NCBI GenBank assembly: GCA_905221605.1
Contig: CAJNDS010002259.1
Location: forward strand, 450,837 to 514,836
Source of the DNA: Symbiodinium natans
Taxonomy: Eukaryota > Sar > Dinophyceae > Suessiales > Symbiodiniaceae
DNA: 64,000 nt
Reading direction: 5' to 3'
In this document: in pieces, positions 55,815 through 64,000 of the stretch
How positions within the stretch are numbered: the first letter of the stretch is position 1
Layout: each line of letters starts with the position of its first letter
The notes under the pieces: generated by a model
The model's database searches: none
What the model saw: only the letters and a program-made list of their open reading frames with translations
Told to the model about the DNA's origin: nothing
Program-made: the position numbers and the translations under genes

Positions 55815-56310
55815 GGATCACTCACTCACTTTCCTTTGCAATATTATTACAGCATGAAATGCAATTAATAAAGTTGTGTTGTCTTGTTTGTTGTCTTCTT
55901 TCACTTAATTTCGTACATTATCCTCTTGTTTTCTTATTAATAATACAAAGTGTACTTGTAATACTAATTGAGTTATAAGGAACGGATCACAGGCTCGCGC
56001 AGATTAAAAATATAATTTAGTGCGTACATTTGCCCCGGGCTTATACTGCTCGCCCGTGAATGAAATAAACGAAACGTGCTCACTCATAGAATTAACACGA
56101 AGTGAGTGGAAAATGCATGCATTTCATACGTATTATTTGGGCTTTTCTCACATTACGTTCGTATCATTCTATTCCTCGTTCTCTGTTAGCAATAGGATTA
56201 TAGTATTACGTTCATAGTATTATTACAGCAGATATAAGTGAACGTGTGAACACCATTATAAACTAAATGGACGCGTTCGCTTCTTTCATTTGCAATTTCC
56301 CGTAAACCTT
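55815..56310. other. AT-rich island
   Basis: About 500 bp of low-GC DNA (TATTATTACAGCATGAAATG, AATTAATAAAG, TTATTAATAATAC), in sharp contrast with both flanks and lacking telomere repeats. TATTATTACAGCA occurs near both ends (about 55843 and 56217). The 65-codon plus frame at 56020 is not convincing. Lies in the intron between 55473 and 56401 if that gene model holds. Confidence 0.7.
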
Positions 56311-56400
56311 GGAAGCCCGATGCCCTCAGTCCCTAAACCTTAATTCCCCCTCATCACCCAAAACTCCAAAAGTCAGACGTCAGCTCGGGGCATTCTCCAG

Positions 56401-56463
56401 CTAGGACACAACATCAACCGCTCCGGGCACGACGTCGGATCAGGAGCTCAGTGTTACTTGGAG
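56401..56463 (+). CDS. Exon 2 of the presequence gene (candidate)
   Basis: Acceptor CATTCTCCAG; 21 codons LGHNINRSGHDVGSGAQCYL then E; GT donor (GAG|GTTTGG) into TTTGGGG repeats. Phase 0 at both ends, so it fits between 55473 and 57499. No family recognised. Confidence 0.42.
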
Positions 56464-56570
56464 GTTTGGGGTTCAGGGTTTAGGGTTTAGGGTTTGGGGT
56501 TTGGGGTTTGGGGTTCAGGGTTTGGGGCACTAAGGTGCAAAGAAAACCTTGCAACTAACCGCAAAAGAAT

Positions 56571-56675
56571 GCTAGGATGCCCAGTAGTGCCCTCGGCTCC
56601 CTTTTAGGTTCCCTTAGAAGCCCCTTGACGCAAAAACGGGCACCCTTTGGTTAATCCTAGCTTGCTGGGCAACCT
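56571..56675. mobile_element. Family A MITE-like element
   Basis: GCTAGGATGCCCAGTAGTGC at the left; GGGCACCC and CTAGCTTGCTGGGCAACCTAG at the right. Second best copy after 20483-20593. Confidence 0.7.
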
Positions 56676-56759
56676 AGAATAGGTTGGGGCTGGGCTGGTT
56701 TGCTAGACAGCGTGGGCTGGGATGCAATGAAATTGGATCCCCCCTTAAACCCTAAACCC

Positions 56760-56860
56760 TCAAGACAAAATAAATAGAAATTGTGTGTGCTCTCATTCTG
56801 AATTTCCGACGGTATGCATCTAAACAGTTGACAAGCTGAGTTTAAGGATAGCCTTCGCGA
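56760..56860 (+). repeat. Family F repeat
   Basis: CAAGACAAAATAAATAGAAA and GTTGACAAGCTGAGTTTAAG match the copies at 34262 and 35660 (CAAGACAAAATGAATAGACA, GCTGACAAGCCGGGTTTTAA). Confidence 0.65.
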
Positions 56861-56884
56861 TTCAAAGCACCCTGTGCTGAGTTT

Positions 56885-57490
56885 GCTTCGACCTCCTCCC
56901 CTCCCGTCCTCCCATCCTTCCCTCCCCTCCTCCCATCCTCCTGCCCTCCTCCCTTCCTCCCCTCCTCCCTCCCCCCTCCTCTCCTCCCCTCCTCTCCTCC
57001 CCTCCTCTCCTCCCCTCCTCCTCCCCTCCTCCCCTCCTCCCTCCTCCCCCTCCTCCCCTCCTCCCCTCCCTCCCTCCTCCCCTCCTCCCTCCTCCCCTCC
57101 TCCCCTCCTCCCCTCCTCCCCCTCCTCCCCCTCCTCCCCATCCCTTCCCCTCCTCCCCTCCTCCCCTCCTCCCCTCCTCCCCTCCTCCCGCCCCTCCTCC
57201 CCCTCCTCCCCTCCCCTCCTCCCCTCCTCCCCTCCCTCCGCCTCCTCCCCCTCCCCTCCTCCCCTCCTCCCCTCCTCCCTCCTCCCTCCCCCTCCTCCCC
57301 TCCTCCCCTCCTCACCCCTCCTCCCCTCCTCCCCTCCCCCCTCCTCCTCCCCTCCTCCCTCCTCCCCTCCTCCCCCCCTCCGCCCCCCTCCCCCCTCCCC
57401 TCCTCCGCACTCCCTCCCGCCCCTCCCCCTCCCCTCCCCTCCTCCCCTCCTCCCCTCCTCCCCTCCTCCCCTCCTCCCCTCCTCCCCCCC
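56885..57490 (-). repeat. 600-bp pyrimidine tract (CCTCCTCCC)n
   Basis: Strictly C/T on the plus strand except for a few bases, built of CTCCTCCC units. It ends 8 nt before the acceptor of the exon at 57499, so it may act as an enormous polypyrimidine tract. Long E/G/R and P/S frames are artefacts. Confidence 0.92.
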
Positions 57491-57498
57491 CAAGAAAG

Positions 57499-57592
57499 CT
57501 GGGCATCTCTGATGGACATCAGAAGCCTGAAGCCCTTTCATGGTGGAAGTGCGTCCAGTCCTTTGAGGACATGGTTGCAGCGGTCTCCGCAG
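57499..57592 (+). CDS. Exon 3 of the presequence gene (candidate)
   Basis: Acceptor CAAGAAAG; frame LGISDGHQKPEALSWWKCVQ, SFEDMVAAVSA; GT donor (GCAG|GTCCTG), with a GC alternative at 57598. Joined to 56401-56463 it gives CYLE-LGISDGHQKPEALSWW, which reads as natural protein. Family unknown. Confidence 0.48.
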
Positions 57593-57799
57593 GTCCTGCT
57601 GAGGACATGTCTGGATTTAAGTTGAGGGCTGAGGGTTTCCACTTAGGGTTTAGTTTTCAGGGCCAGTTTAAAGGGCTTCCAGAGTTTGGGCGAAAGTTTG
57701 GGGCGGTTTTGGGTTTTTGCCTTGGAACCCATCTTTTGGCTGTTGGGGATTCCTTTTCGCGGTTGCACGGTATCTTGTGCTGATTTGGGGGCCTGACTT

Positions 57800-58240
57800 C
57801 GGTTCTTGCTTGCAGAGGCCGCTTAATAATTGAAGCATGCATGTGGGAGTTGCTGGTCATTGTTGCATTTGTCTGGGAGATAGGGCAAGTTTTGGGCATG
57901 TTGTACTTGCTTTTATTGGGAGATTGGGGTAGAGCCGTCTCGTTGAAGTATGTCCGCTGGACATTTTGGAGCTTTTCTGCCCGCTCTTTTTGGAGGTTTG
58001 AGGGGGGCCATGTGTGGGACGTCTGGCAAACTCGATGTTGGTGAAATGGTCGGGAAGACATTCATTTCCTAACCCAAAGCCCTCAACCGTAACCCTAAAC
58101 CCCGTTGTGCGGGTTTAGGGTTTAGGGAGACCCTAAGAGGATAACCACAATTCAGCCCTAGACCCTTAGATCCTTGAAGCACGCAACAAATTGAAAGGGT
58201 ACCATCGCACGTGGATGCCGGTTTCCCCAACTTCTCACAA
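57800..58240. other. Unique DNA, coding status unclear
   Basis: Plus frame 57841-58044 includes a hydrophobic stretch (VLGMLYLLLLGDWG) and a minus frame overlaps it. Neither has convincing borders. Confidence 0.3.
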
Positions 58241-58489
58241 GCAACTTGTCCCTGTTTGCGCACAAAAAATGTGTTCTTTGGATGTGTAAGCTATCTTGTG
58301 TTTGGATTTGCTGCTTGTCTTTGCTTGCTGTTCCTGTGCTTTTCGGGGTCTTTGTTTGTCATGGTCTAATGTTAATAAATATTTGTATATATACAGAAAC
58401 ACATACATATAAACACAGGTATGTATGTGTATGCCTTTTAGCGTGTCTGCATGCGTTTTGTTTGTCTGGTTGTTCATTTGCTGTCTCTG

Positions 58490-59345
58490 TGTGTCTGTCT
58501 GTGTGTCTGTCTCTCTGTGTGTGTGTGTGGGTGGGTGGTTGGTTGGGTGGGTGTGTGTGTGTGTGTGGGTGTGTGTGTGTGTGGGTGTGTGTGTGTGTGT
58601 GGGTGTGTGTGTGTGGGTGTGCGTGTGGGTGTGCGTGTGGGTGTGCGTGTGTGGGTGCGCGTGTGTGTGCGCGTGTGGGTGCGTGTGTGGGTGCGCGTGT
58701 GGTGTGTGGTGTGTGGTGTGGGTGTGGGTGTGGGTGTGGGTGTGGGTGTGGGTGTGGGTGTGGGTGTGGGTGTGGGTGTGGGTGTGGGTGTGGGTGTGGG
58801 TGTGGGTGTGCGTGTGCGTGTGCGTGTGCGTGTGCGTGTGCGTGTGCTTGTGCGTGTGCGTGTGCGTGTGCGTGTGAGGGTTTGGTGCGTGTTGAGTGTG
58901 CGTTTTTGGTGCGTTGGAGTTGGCGTCTTTGCAGAACAGGGGTGTGCGGGACGTGTGCGTGTGAAGTGTGTGTTTAGTGCGTAGTGAGTGTGCGTAGTGA
59001 TGTGTGCGTGTGAGTGAGTGTGCGGGGTGTGCTGTGCGTGGGCGTGGAGTGTGAGTTGTGATGTGTGCGTGTGAGTGGTCGAGTTTTAGTGGTGTGCGTG
59101 TGGTGGGCGTGTGCGTGTGCGTGTGAGTGGGGGAGTGTGGTGTGTGTGGCTGTGTGTGTGTGTGTGTGTGTGTGTGGTGTGGGGATGTGAGCGCGCTGCG
59201 TGCGCTGTGCGGCGGTGCTGCTTGTGCGCGTGCGCGCGTGCGCGCGTGCGCGCGTGCGCGCGTGTGCGCGTGTGTGGGTGCGTGTGCGTGTGCGCGTGCG
59301 CGTGCGGGTGCGCGTGCGGGTGCGGGTGCGGGTGCGGGTGCGGGT
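58490..59345 (+). repeat. 850-bp GT-rich compound microsatellite
   Basis: Successive blocks of (GT), (GGGTGT) at 58718-58808, (GCGTGT) at 58810-58875, (GCGC/GTGC) at 59225-59265 and (GGGTGC) at 59300-59340. Valine/cysteine and histidine/threonine frames are artefacts. Confidence 0.95.
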
Positions 59346-59399
59346 GGGGGTTACAGCGATCTCCGTGACAACTGTGTTTATCGTTCTGGCGGATTGACT

Positions 59400-61050
59400 G
59401 AATTGCAGCCACTTCCAAAAGTTACCCGTGTGGCCCCGGGTTTGCGGAAACAGATTGGGGGGGGGGGCAGGGAGGGCGGGGTCTCTCTCTCCTTTAAACA
59501 CCAAAGTAGTGCTGGAATTGTTGTGTTTGCTTCGGCCATGGCTCGAGCTTAGGTAGAAGTTCTGCTGGCACCGAGTCGACTCCGCCGAGATCCCAATTTT
59601 TACATTGATGCTTGGTTCCAAAATGTTAGAAATTGACAGGCTGGTTTTCACAGCCCTCAAACACGAGTCCGATTCCGTGGTTCAGTCTTTGCTATGTTCT
59701 TGCAACAGGACAAGCACTCCGCCCGGCTTGCGCGTTGGAGGCGGGGGGGGGGGCATCGGTCTTGTCAACAGGGTGTTCTAGCCTGCGCCTTTGCGAGCGT
59801 AGCTGGCAACATGGAGAACGAGATGTGATCATAAGACGTAGGAACAATCTTATGTTGTCCGTTTTGCAGCCAGTAGGGGGCGTCGCCCAAAGGACCTTGG
59901 CCAAATGTCGTTGTGCTGCCAGGTGATTCATCAGCTTGTCGCACGCTCGGCCACGTGGAGTTGCACCACCGCACTCTGCTCGGCGCTGCACTCTACACTT
60001 CCTGCGTCTGGGCCTCGTGTCTCCTTTTGACTGCCAGGTGGGTTTCCTGGCCCACGTTGATCGGAGCACTTCCTCAATTATGTTTCTTTTATTGCCTGAG
60101 GTGCCCCACCTTGTGCGTCCATGGCCGAGGACCTGAGGGTCTGTGGGAAGCATGGCAACGCGCTCAGTTTCTTGATAGGTGCATTGCGTTGCGTCTGCTT
60201 GGGGTTGCTCAGGAATGATCCAATTTGTTCCAGTGCTCCTCTCATGTTTTGGCAGCCGCAGCCTGAGTGAAAAGACTGCATGTCTAGCTTGAAGTTGTGC
60301 AGTCGCATGACGTGTTTTTTTCTACATGGGCCGCTTCTTTCATTTTTCATTTCTGTGTTGCTACTGTTTCGGGGGTTTCTGACTGAATGGCGCTGCTTGT
60401 GAAGATCGTGGCCGATACTTTCTAAACTTGTCTTGTACGCGCGACAACTGCATTTTCCATATCGCGTTCCCTGCGCAAGTCACCACCTAAACATGGTTGT
60501 TGTGTGAACATCCGCTTCGCAAGGGCATGCGAGGTTGGCTGTTTTGCTGCGAAAGCGCTTTTCGGCTCCCGCGTGTGCGACTGAACCACCCCGTATCATG
60601 CTTCAAAGCTATCCAGGTCAAATGAAAGACAAATGCAGCCCCAGCTTTTCACGGAAGTCCTGTGCAAAGCGAACAAAATCGGGATTCAAATTTAGTTTCC
60701 GTATTGTTGGGAACACTGTTGGTGGCGTTTCTAGGCCAGCCTCCATTTTCAAGGCTCCGGACGCGACGCTTGGATAAGCCATGCCCTGCATCCTGACAGG
60801 ATGGTCGGGATGCGCATCGAGGAGGACAAAGCTGTGCACATCCCAAAACAGAGGCACAGCGGTAACTTGCGAGCTCCCTGCTCACTTGCCAGACTGCCAG
60901 ACTTTGCTTGCCAGGCCAATCGCACCCTCCCGGGCGTTTTGGTCGATTCTCTGTTCCAGTGCCTGAGTTGATCTTGTTTTCATTTATATAGATTCAGATC
61001 ATTTGGCAGTGTGGCATGCTGCGGCATGCCATGACGTGCCAATGTTTGCA
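59400..61050. other. Telomere-free unique region, mostly unassigned
   Basis: Ordinary-composition DNA. Overlapping frames on both strands (for example 59913-60218 plus and 59692-60153 minus) are 60-150 codons long; none is recognised and none is clearly favoured by borders. Confidence 0.4.
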
Positions 61051-61051
61051 G

Positions 61052-61171
61052 GTGCGGCTGGCGAAAAGCGTTCTAGGCGCTCTCATGCTCTCCACCAAAC
61101 AATGACAGAGTCGGACTTTGTTGAGCAACATGCTTCACTGGCCGTTGCAGACTTGGATACGCTCCGTTCAG
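61052..61171 (+). CDS. Candidate internal exon with canonical borders
   Basis: TTTGCAG|G at the left and TTCAG|GTCAGT at the right, the most conventional splice borders in the window. Frame AAGEKRSRRSHALHQTMTES, DFVEQHASLAVADLDTLRS. Hydrophilic; no family recognised. A following open stretch 61259-61405 (MSLDESLHWLRFTFKSWQPD) may belong to the same gene. Confidence 0.42.
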
Positions 61172-61749
61172 GTCAGTATTGCAATCTCACAGCTTCCTAT
61201 GGGAGGGATCCTGGTTCTTACCAGGGATCAAGTCATATCTGAACGTAGTGACGAGAACTATGAGTCTGGATGAGAGTCTTCACTGGCTGCGCTTCACGTT
61301 CAAAAGTTGGCAGCCCGACCCCCCAAAGCCTGAGCCTGACATGCCTGCTTGCTCTGCAAGGAGCTCCCGATCAGTTCCGAAAACATGGTTGGGCCCAAAA
61401 CTGTAATTCGGGGCGGACAAGCGAGAATTCAAATCAAGCAGTTTGCCTCAGCTACTGCTTCAGTACAAGCAGAGCTGGAACGTTAATCCTTGCTGAGAGC
61501 ACATGGCATTGATCTACATTCCAGCCTGCCTGCTGTGTGCACAAAGGATATGGAGACGACTGTTTACTTTTTCCGGGAAGCCTTCACACAGGACGGCTTC
61601 CACTGGTTCCCTGCCAGCTCAGATACCATGTTTAAGGATCTGTAGGCTACGGAGCTTGAGGGCACAAGCTCTTTGTGCAGACGTGGTCTGTGATCGTAGT
61701 GTTACCAATCAACCAGTCGACAAGGCGCGACGAGCTTTCACAAAAAAAA

Positions 61750-62265
61750 AGACAGCACAAAGCCTTGCTGGAGGTCCGTGCCCGACTCCACCCGTCGGAC
61801 GCGCTGTATGCCTTCCTTGACGACATCTACGTGACGGGTCCCCCCGACCACACCGCGAGCCAGTTCGGCCACGTGCGGGAAGCCCTCGCACGCCACGCGA
61901 ACATCCAGGTGCATCTGGGCAAGACACGTGCGTGGAACTCCGCAGGTGAAAAACCTCCAGGCCTGCTCGCCCAGCTCCCCACCGAGGACCCTGCCAACCC
62001 CTGTTGGACCGGAAGTTGGGCACTCGCAGAGGCCCAGCAGGGCGTGGTGGTCTTGGGAAGTCCTATCGGAAGCCGGGAGTTCGTCGCGGAAAAACTCACG
62101 CAGCGTTTGCGCGAGCAGGACCGCCTGCTCCAGCAACTCCCGCACGTGCCCCACCTGCAGTCAGCGTGGCTGTTGCTGCTGTACTGTGCAGCGCCTCGAT
62201 GCACCTACTTGGTACGGACCGTGCCGCCCTCCGACACGGCAGACTGCTGGCCGGGGGGGATGGTG
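61750..62265 (+). mobile_element. LINE-type reverse transcriptase, 5'-truncated fragment
   Basis: Frame beginning QHKALLEVRARLHPSDALYA carries the catalytic FLDD box (AFLDDIYV, codons at about 61809-61833), the IQVHLGKTRAWN thumb/primer-grip segment, QGVVVLGSPIG and LLYCAAPRCTYLVRTVPPS. This order matches the reverse transcriptases I know from dinoflagellate genomes. Homology starts right after an A9 run (61742-61750), and fades after a G7 run near 62255. The fingers domain and endonuclease are absent, so it is a dead fragment. Confidence 0.85.
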
Positions 62266-62603
62266 AAATGCCTCTCCCCGACCTTAGCCTTGGCGATGTT
62301 TATGGGTTGGTTGGTTGGTGGAGTTTTGTCTTGGATCCTCAAACTGGGGCATAGATGGTTGGTGGCTGGGTTGTCTTAGCCATGATCATGATGGGACCGC
62401 GCATTGGCAGGGATAGTTGGCGGTATGGGCTGGAGAGGCAAGGGTGACCAGTGGGCATGGCGACAGAAAAAACTTGTAGACATTCACTTCTTTCATTCGA
62501 CCCAAAGCTGTCTCATGGAATCCAGAAATGACCGGACCGGGCAGGAAAAGCTGAAAAGCTTTCGTTCGCCGTAGTTGCTTTGAAACTGGGCTTGAGTTTC
62601 CCC

Positions 62604-62725
62604 TCTAAACCCTAAACCCTAAACCCTAAACCCTAAACCCTAAACCCTAAACCCTAAACCCTAAACCCTAGACCCTAAACCCTAAACCCTAAACCCTAAA
62701 CCCTAAACCCTAAACCCTAGACCAG
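62604..62725 (-). repeat. CCCTAAA array
   Basis: About seventeen units with two CCCTAGA variants; first telomere array after some 4.5 kb without. Confidence 0.95.
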
Positions 62726-62789
62726 ACCAACTTGTACCCAGAAGTCGCCCTGCGACGCGGATTCGCCCCAGCTGTGCAGGAGGGAAAAA

Positions 62790-62890
62790 AACCCTACACC
62801 CTAAACCCTAAACCCTAAACCCTAAGCCCTAAGCCCTAAGCCCTAAGCCCTAAACCCTAAGCCCTAAGCCCTAAACCCTAAACCCTGAAT
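62790..62890 (-). repeat. CCCTAAG/CCCTAAA mixed array
   Basis: Fourteen units, half of them CCCTAAG. Confidence 0.9.
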
Positions 62891-62910
62891 TTAAACCCAA
62901 AAGACTTTCA

Positions 62911-63006
62911 TGTACGTATGTATGTATGTATGTATGTATGTATGCATATATATATATATATGTATATGTAGATGTAGATGTATATGTAGATGTATATGTA
63001 TATGCA
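62911..63006 (+). repeat. GTAT / GTAGAT microsatellite
   Basis: (GTAT) x8, (AT) x6, then GTAGAT and GTATAT hexamers. Confidence 0.92.
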
Positions 63007-63524
63007 TAAGAAATGTCATTCAAAATGTTCCCACTTTCAATCACGTGGCCGCTTGTGCCACACACACACACATACACTCGAGAAAGATGTGCTTTGGTAT
63101 CGGATTTAAGGCTTAATTAAGAGCTTTGTTATGAAGCAGAGGCGGACTGATGCCGGAGACTTTTCAGGAAGCGAAGCGTACGCCCTAAGCTGCTGAGCAC
63201 GGGCCTGAAATCCACGCGGAAACCCTAAACCGTAAACCCTAAACCCCAGCATCCACCGATCAGGAAGGCATGCAGGAACCATCTCACCTCGACCACGGGT
63301 GACTTTCTTAATTACCATTTAGGGTTTATAGGGTAGAACCACGTGGGTGACCTTAGCATGATCCGCTGTTCAAGCGGGCACGCATGTTTATGACACATGT
63401 GGGGCGCTGTTCAAGTGACCCCCTCACGACTCACGATCTGCTGTTCGGACATGCCATGCCACGCCACAATTTCCACGAAACTTTTGTTTTGCGCTGAGTT
63501 GCGAAGCACTCTTCCTAAAACCCG

Positions 63525-63612
63525 TAAACCCCAAAAGAACAAATATCAACAAGTCATATTCATAAAAATATCCTTAAAATCTTAAACGCCCTGAAAATGT
63601 AGGCAAATCCCA
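63525..63612 (+). repeat. Direct repeat, left copy
   Basis: AAACCCCAAAAGAACAAATA...GGCAAATCCCA; the same sequence with about ten differences starts at 63910, an offset of 385 bp. Confidence 0.85.
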
Positions 63613-63769
63613 GACAAATTCCACCCAACATCACGAAATGACAAGTATCATAGACCCGAAAGCATGAAAATATAAGTTTAGCCTTCTTACCCGATGGACT
63701 TTCTCACCCTTTTAGAACCCCTAATGCCTTTAAAACCTAAAGCCATTGTCTCTGCAACAAAAATGCATG

Positions 63770-63860
63770 TCAGCCAGCTAGCTGGCATAGAGTTTAAACC
63801 CTACACTAACACCTATCAGCCCGAAAACCCCCCCAAAAATGGCTGCCAGCTGGCTGGCAC
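63770..63860. repeat. Paired GCCAGCTGGC palindromes
   Basis: CAGCCAGCTAGCTGGCA at about 63770 and TGCCAGCTGGCTGGCA at about 63842, each self-complementary and complementary to the other. Confidence 0.7.
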
Positions 63861-63909
63861 GACCGAGGGAAATTCAGTCATTGCTCTTAAGCCCCATCCT
63901 AAACCCCCC

Positions 63910-64000
63910 TAAACCCCAAAAGAAAAAATATCAACAAGTCATATTCATACAAATATCCTTAGAATATTAATTGCCCTGAAAATATAGGCAAATCCCATAC
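63910..64000 (+). repeat. Direct repeat, right copy (cut by window end)
   Basis: Second copy of the repeat at 63525; it runs off the window, so a longer tandem array may follow. Confidence 0.85.

Noticed and set aside
56657-57541. Frames of 200-290 codons rich in E/G/R or P/S
   Set aside because: They translate the CTCCTCCC pyrimidine tract, which lacks stops in most frames; no independent coding evidence.
58246-59660. Frames rich in V/C or H/T around the GT tract
   Set aside because: Microsatellite artefacts.
1-64000. tRNA, rRNA, small nuclear RNA, CRISPR or bacterial operon features
   Set aside because: I looked for cloverleaf-like and known conserved cores by eye and saw none; a covariance-model search would be needed to exclude small RNAs.

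Overview
ORGANISM. The window reads as nuclear DNA of a dinoflagellate or a close relative. Four sequence features point there. Plant/alveolate-type telomere repeat TTTAGGG (or CCCTAAA) is scattered through nearly the whole 64 kb in both orientations. Coding DNA is cut into very short exons. Introns use GC-AG and GA-AG borders far more often than GT-AG, nearly always followed by G (AG|G). A LINE-type reverse-transcriptase fragment of a kind common in dinoflagellates lies at 61.75-62.27 kb. I found no rRNA, tRNA, CRISPR array or bacterial operon. Almost every long open frame is an accident of low-complexity DNA, so the real genes had to be assembled from short spliced exons by hand.

LAYOUT. 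1-8.6 kb: telomere-repeat patchwork with isolated plus-strand exon candidates. Three of them (6581-6631, 7133-7203, 8563-8631) join in phase into a small GLQ...LNGEVG...VRLRNGE module. 8.6-13.9 kb: repeats with a few unassigned open segments. 13,987-42,692: one gene for a type II fatty-acid-synthesis enoyl-ACP reductase (FabI), 21 exons totalling 876 nt (291 codons plus stop) in 28.7 kb; two exons are only 9 and 11 nt. Its introns hold a complete-looking sulfotransferase gene on the same strand (27,110-28,917), a minus-strand frame with one internal stop (24,823-25,497), a 1.2-kb foldback element (16,562-17,765) and a 1.4-kb tandem duplication (34,158-36,915). 42.7-51 kb: further repeat-rich DNA with plausible but unassigned plus-strand exons. 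51.1-52.75 kb: a different GC-rich block with a 32-bp perfect palindrome and a 75-nt G run. 53,432-54,057: a possible four-exon gene for an 84-residue protein with a hydrophobic N-terminus. 55.4-57.6 kb: three exons that join in frame, the first like a mitochondrial presequence, separated by an AT-rich island and a 600-bp pyrimidine tract. 57.8-62.3 kb: nearly free of telomere repeat; a long GT microsatellite, one cleanly bordered exon and the reverse-transcriptase fragment. 62.3-64 kb: telomere repeats, microsatellite and a 385-bp-spaced direct repeat.

HOW IT FITS TOGETHER. Around the FabI and sulfotransferase exons the telomere repeat has a strong polarity: introns tend to begin with the G-rich strand (TTTAGGG) and end with the C-rich strand (CCCTAAA). 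The ends of one intron are therefore complementary, and the pre-mRNA could fold to bring exons together. In at least one FabI intron the telomere repeat itself supplies the 5' splice site (G|GTTTAG). This marriage of interstitial telomere repeat, non-canonical splice sites and micro-exons is the most interesting system in the window. FabI (plastid fatty-acid synthesis by family knowledge) and the sulfotransferase have no evident functional link; they share DNA by nesting.
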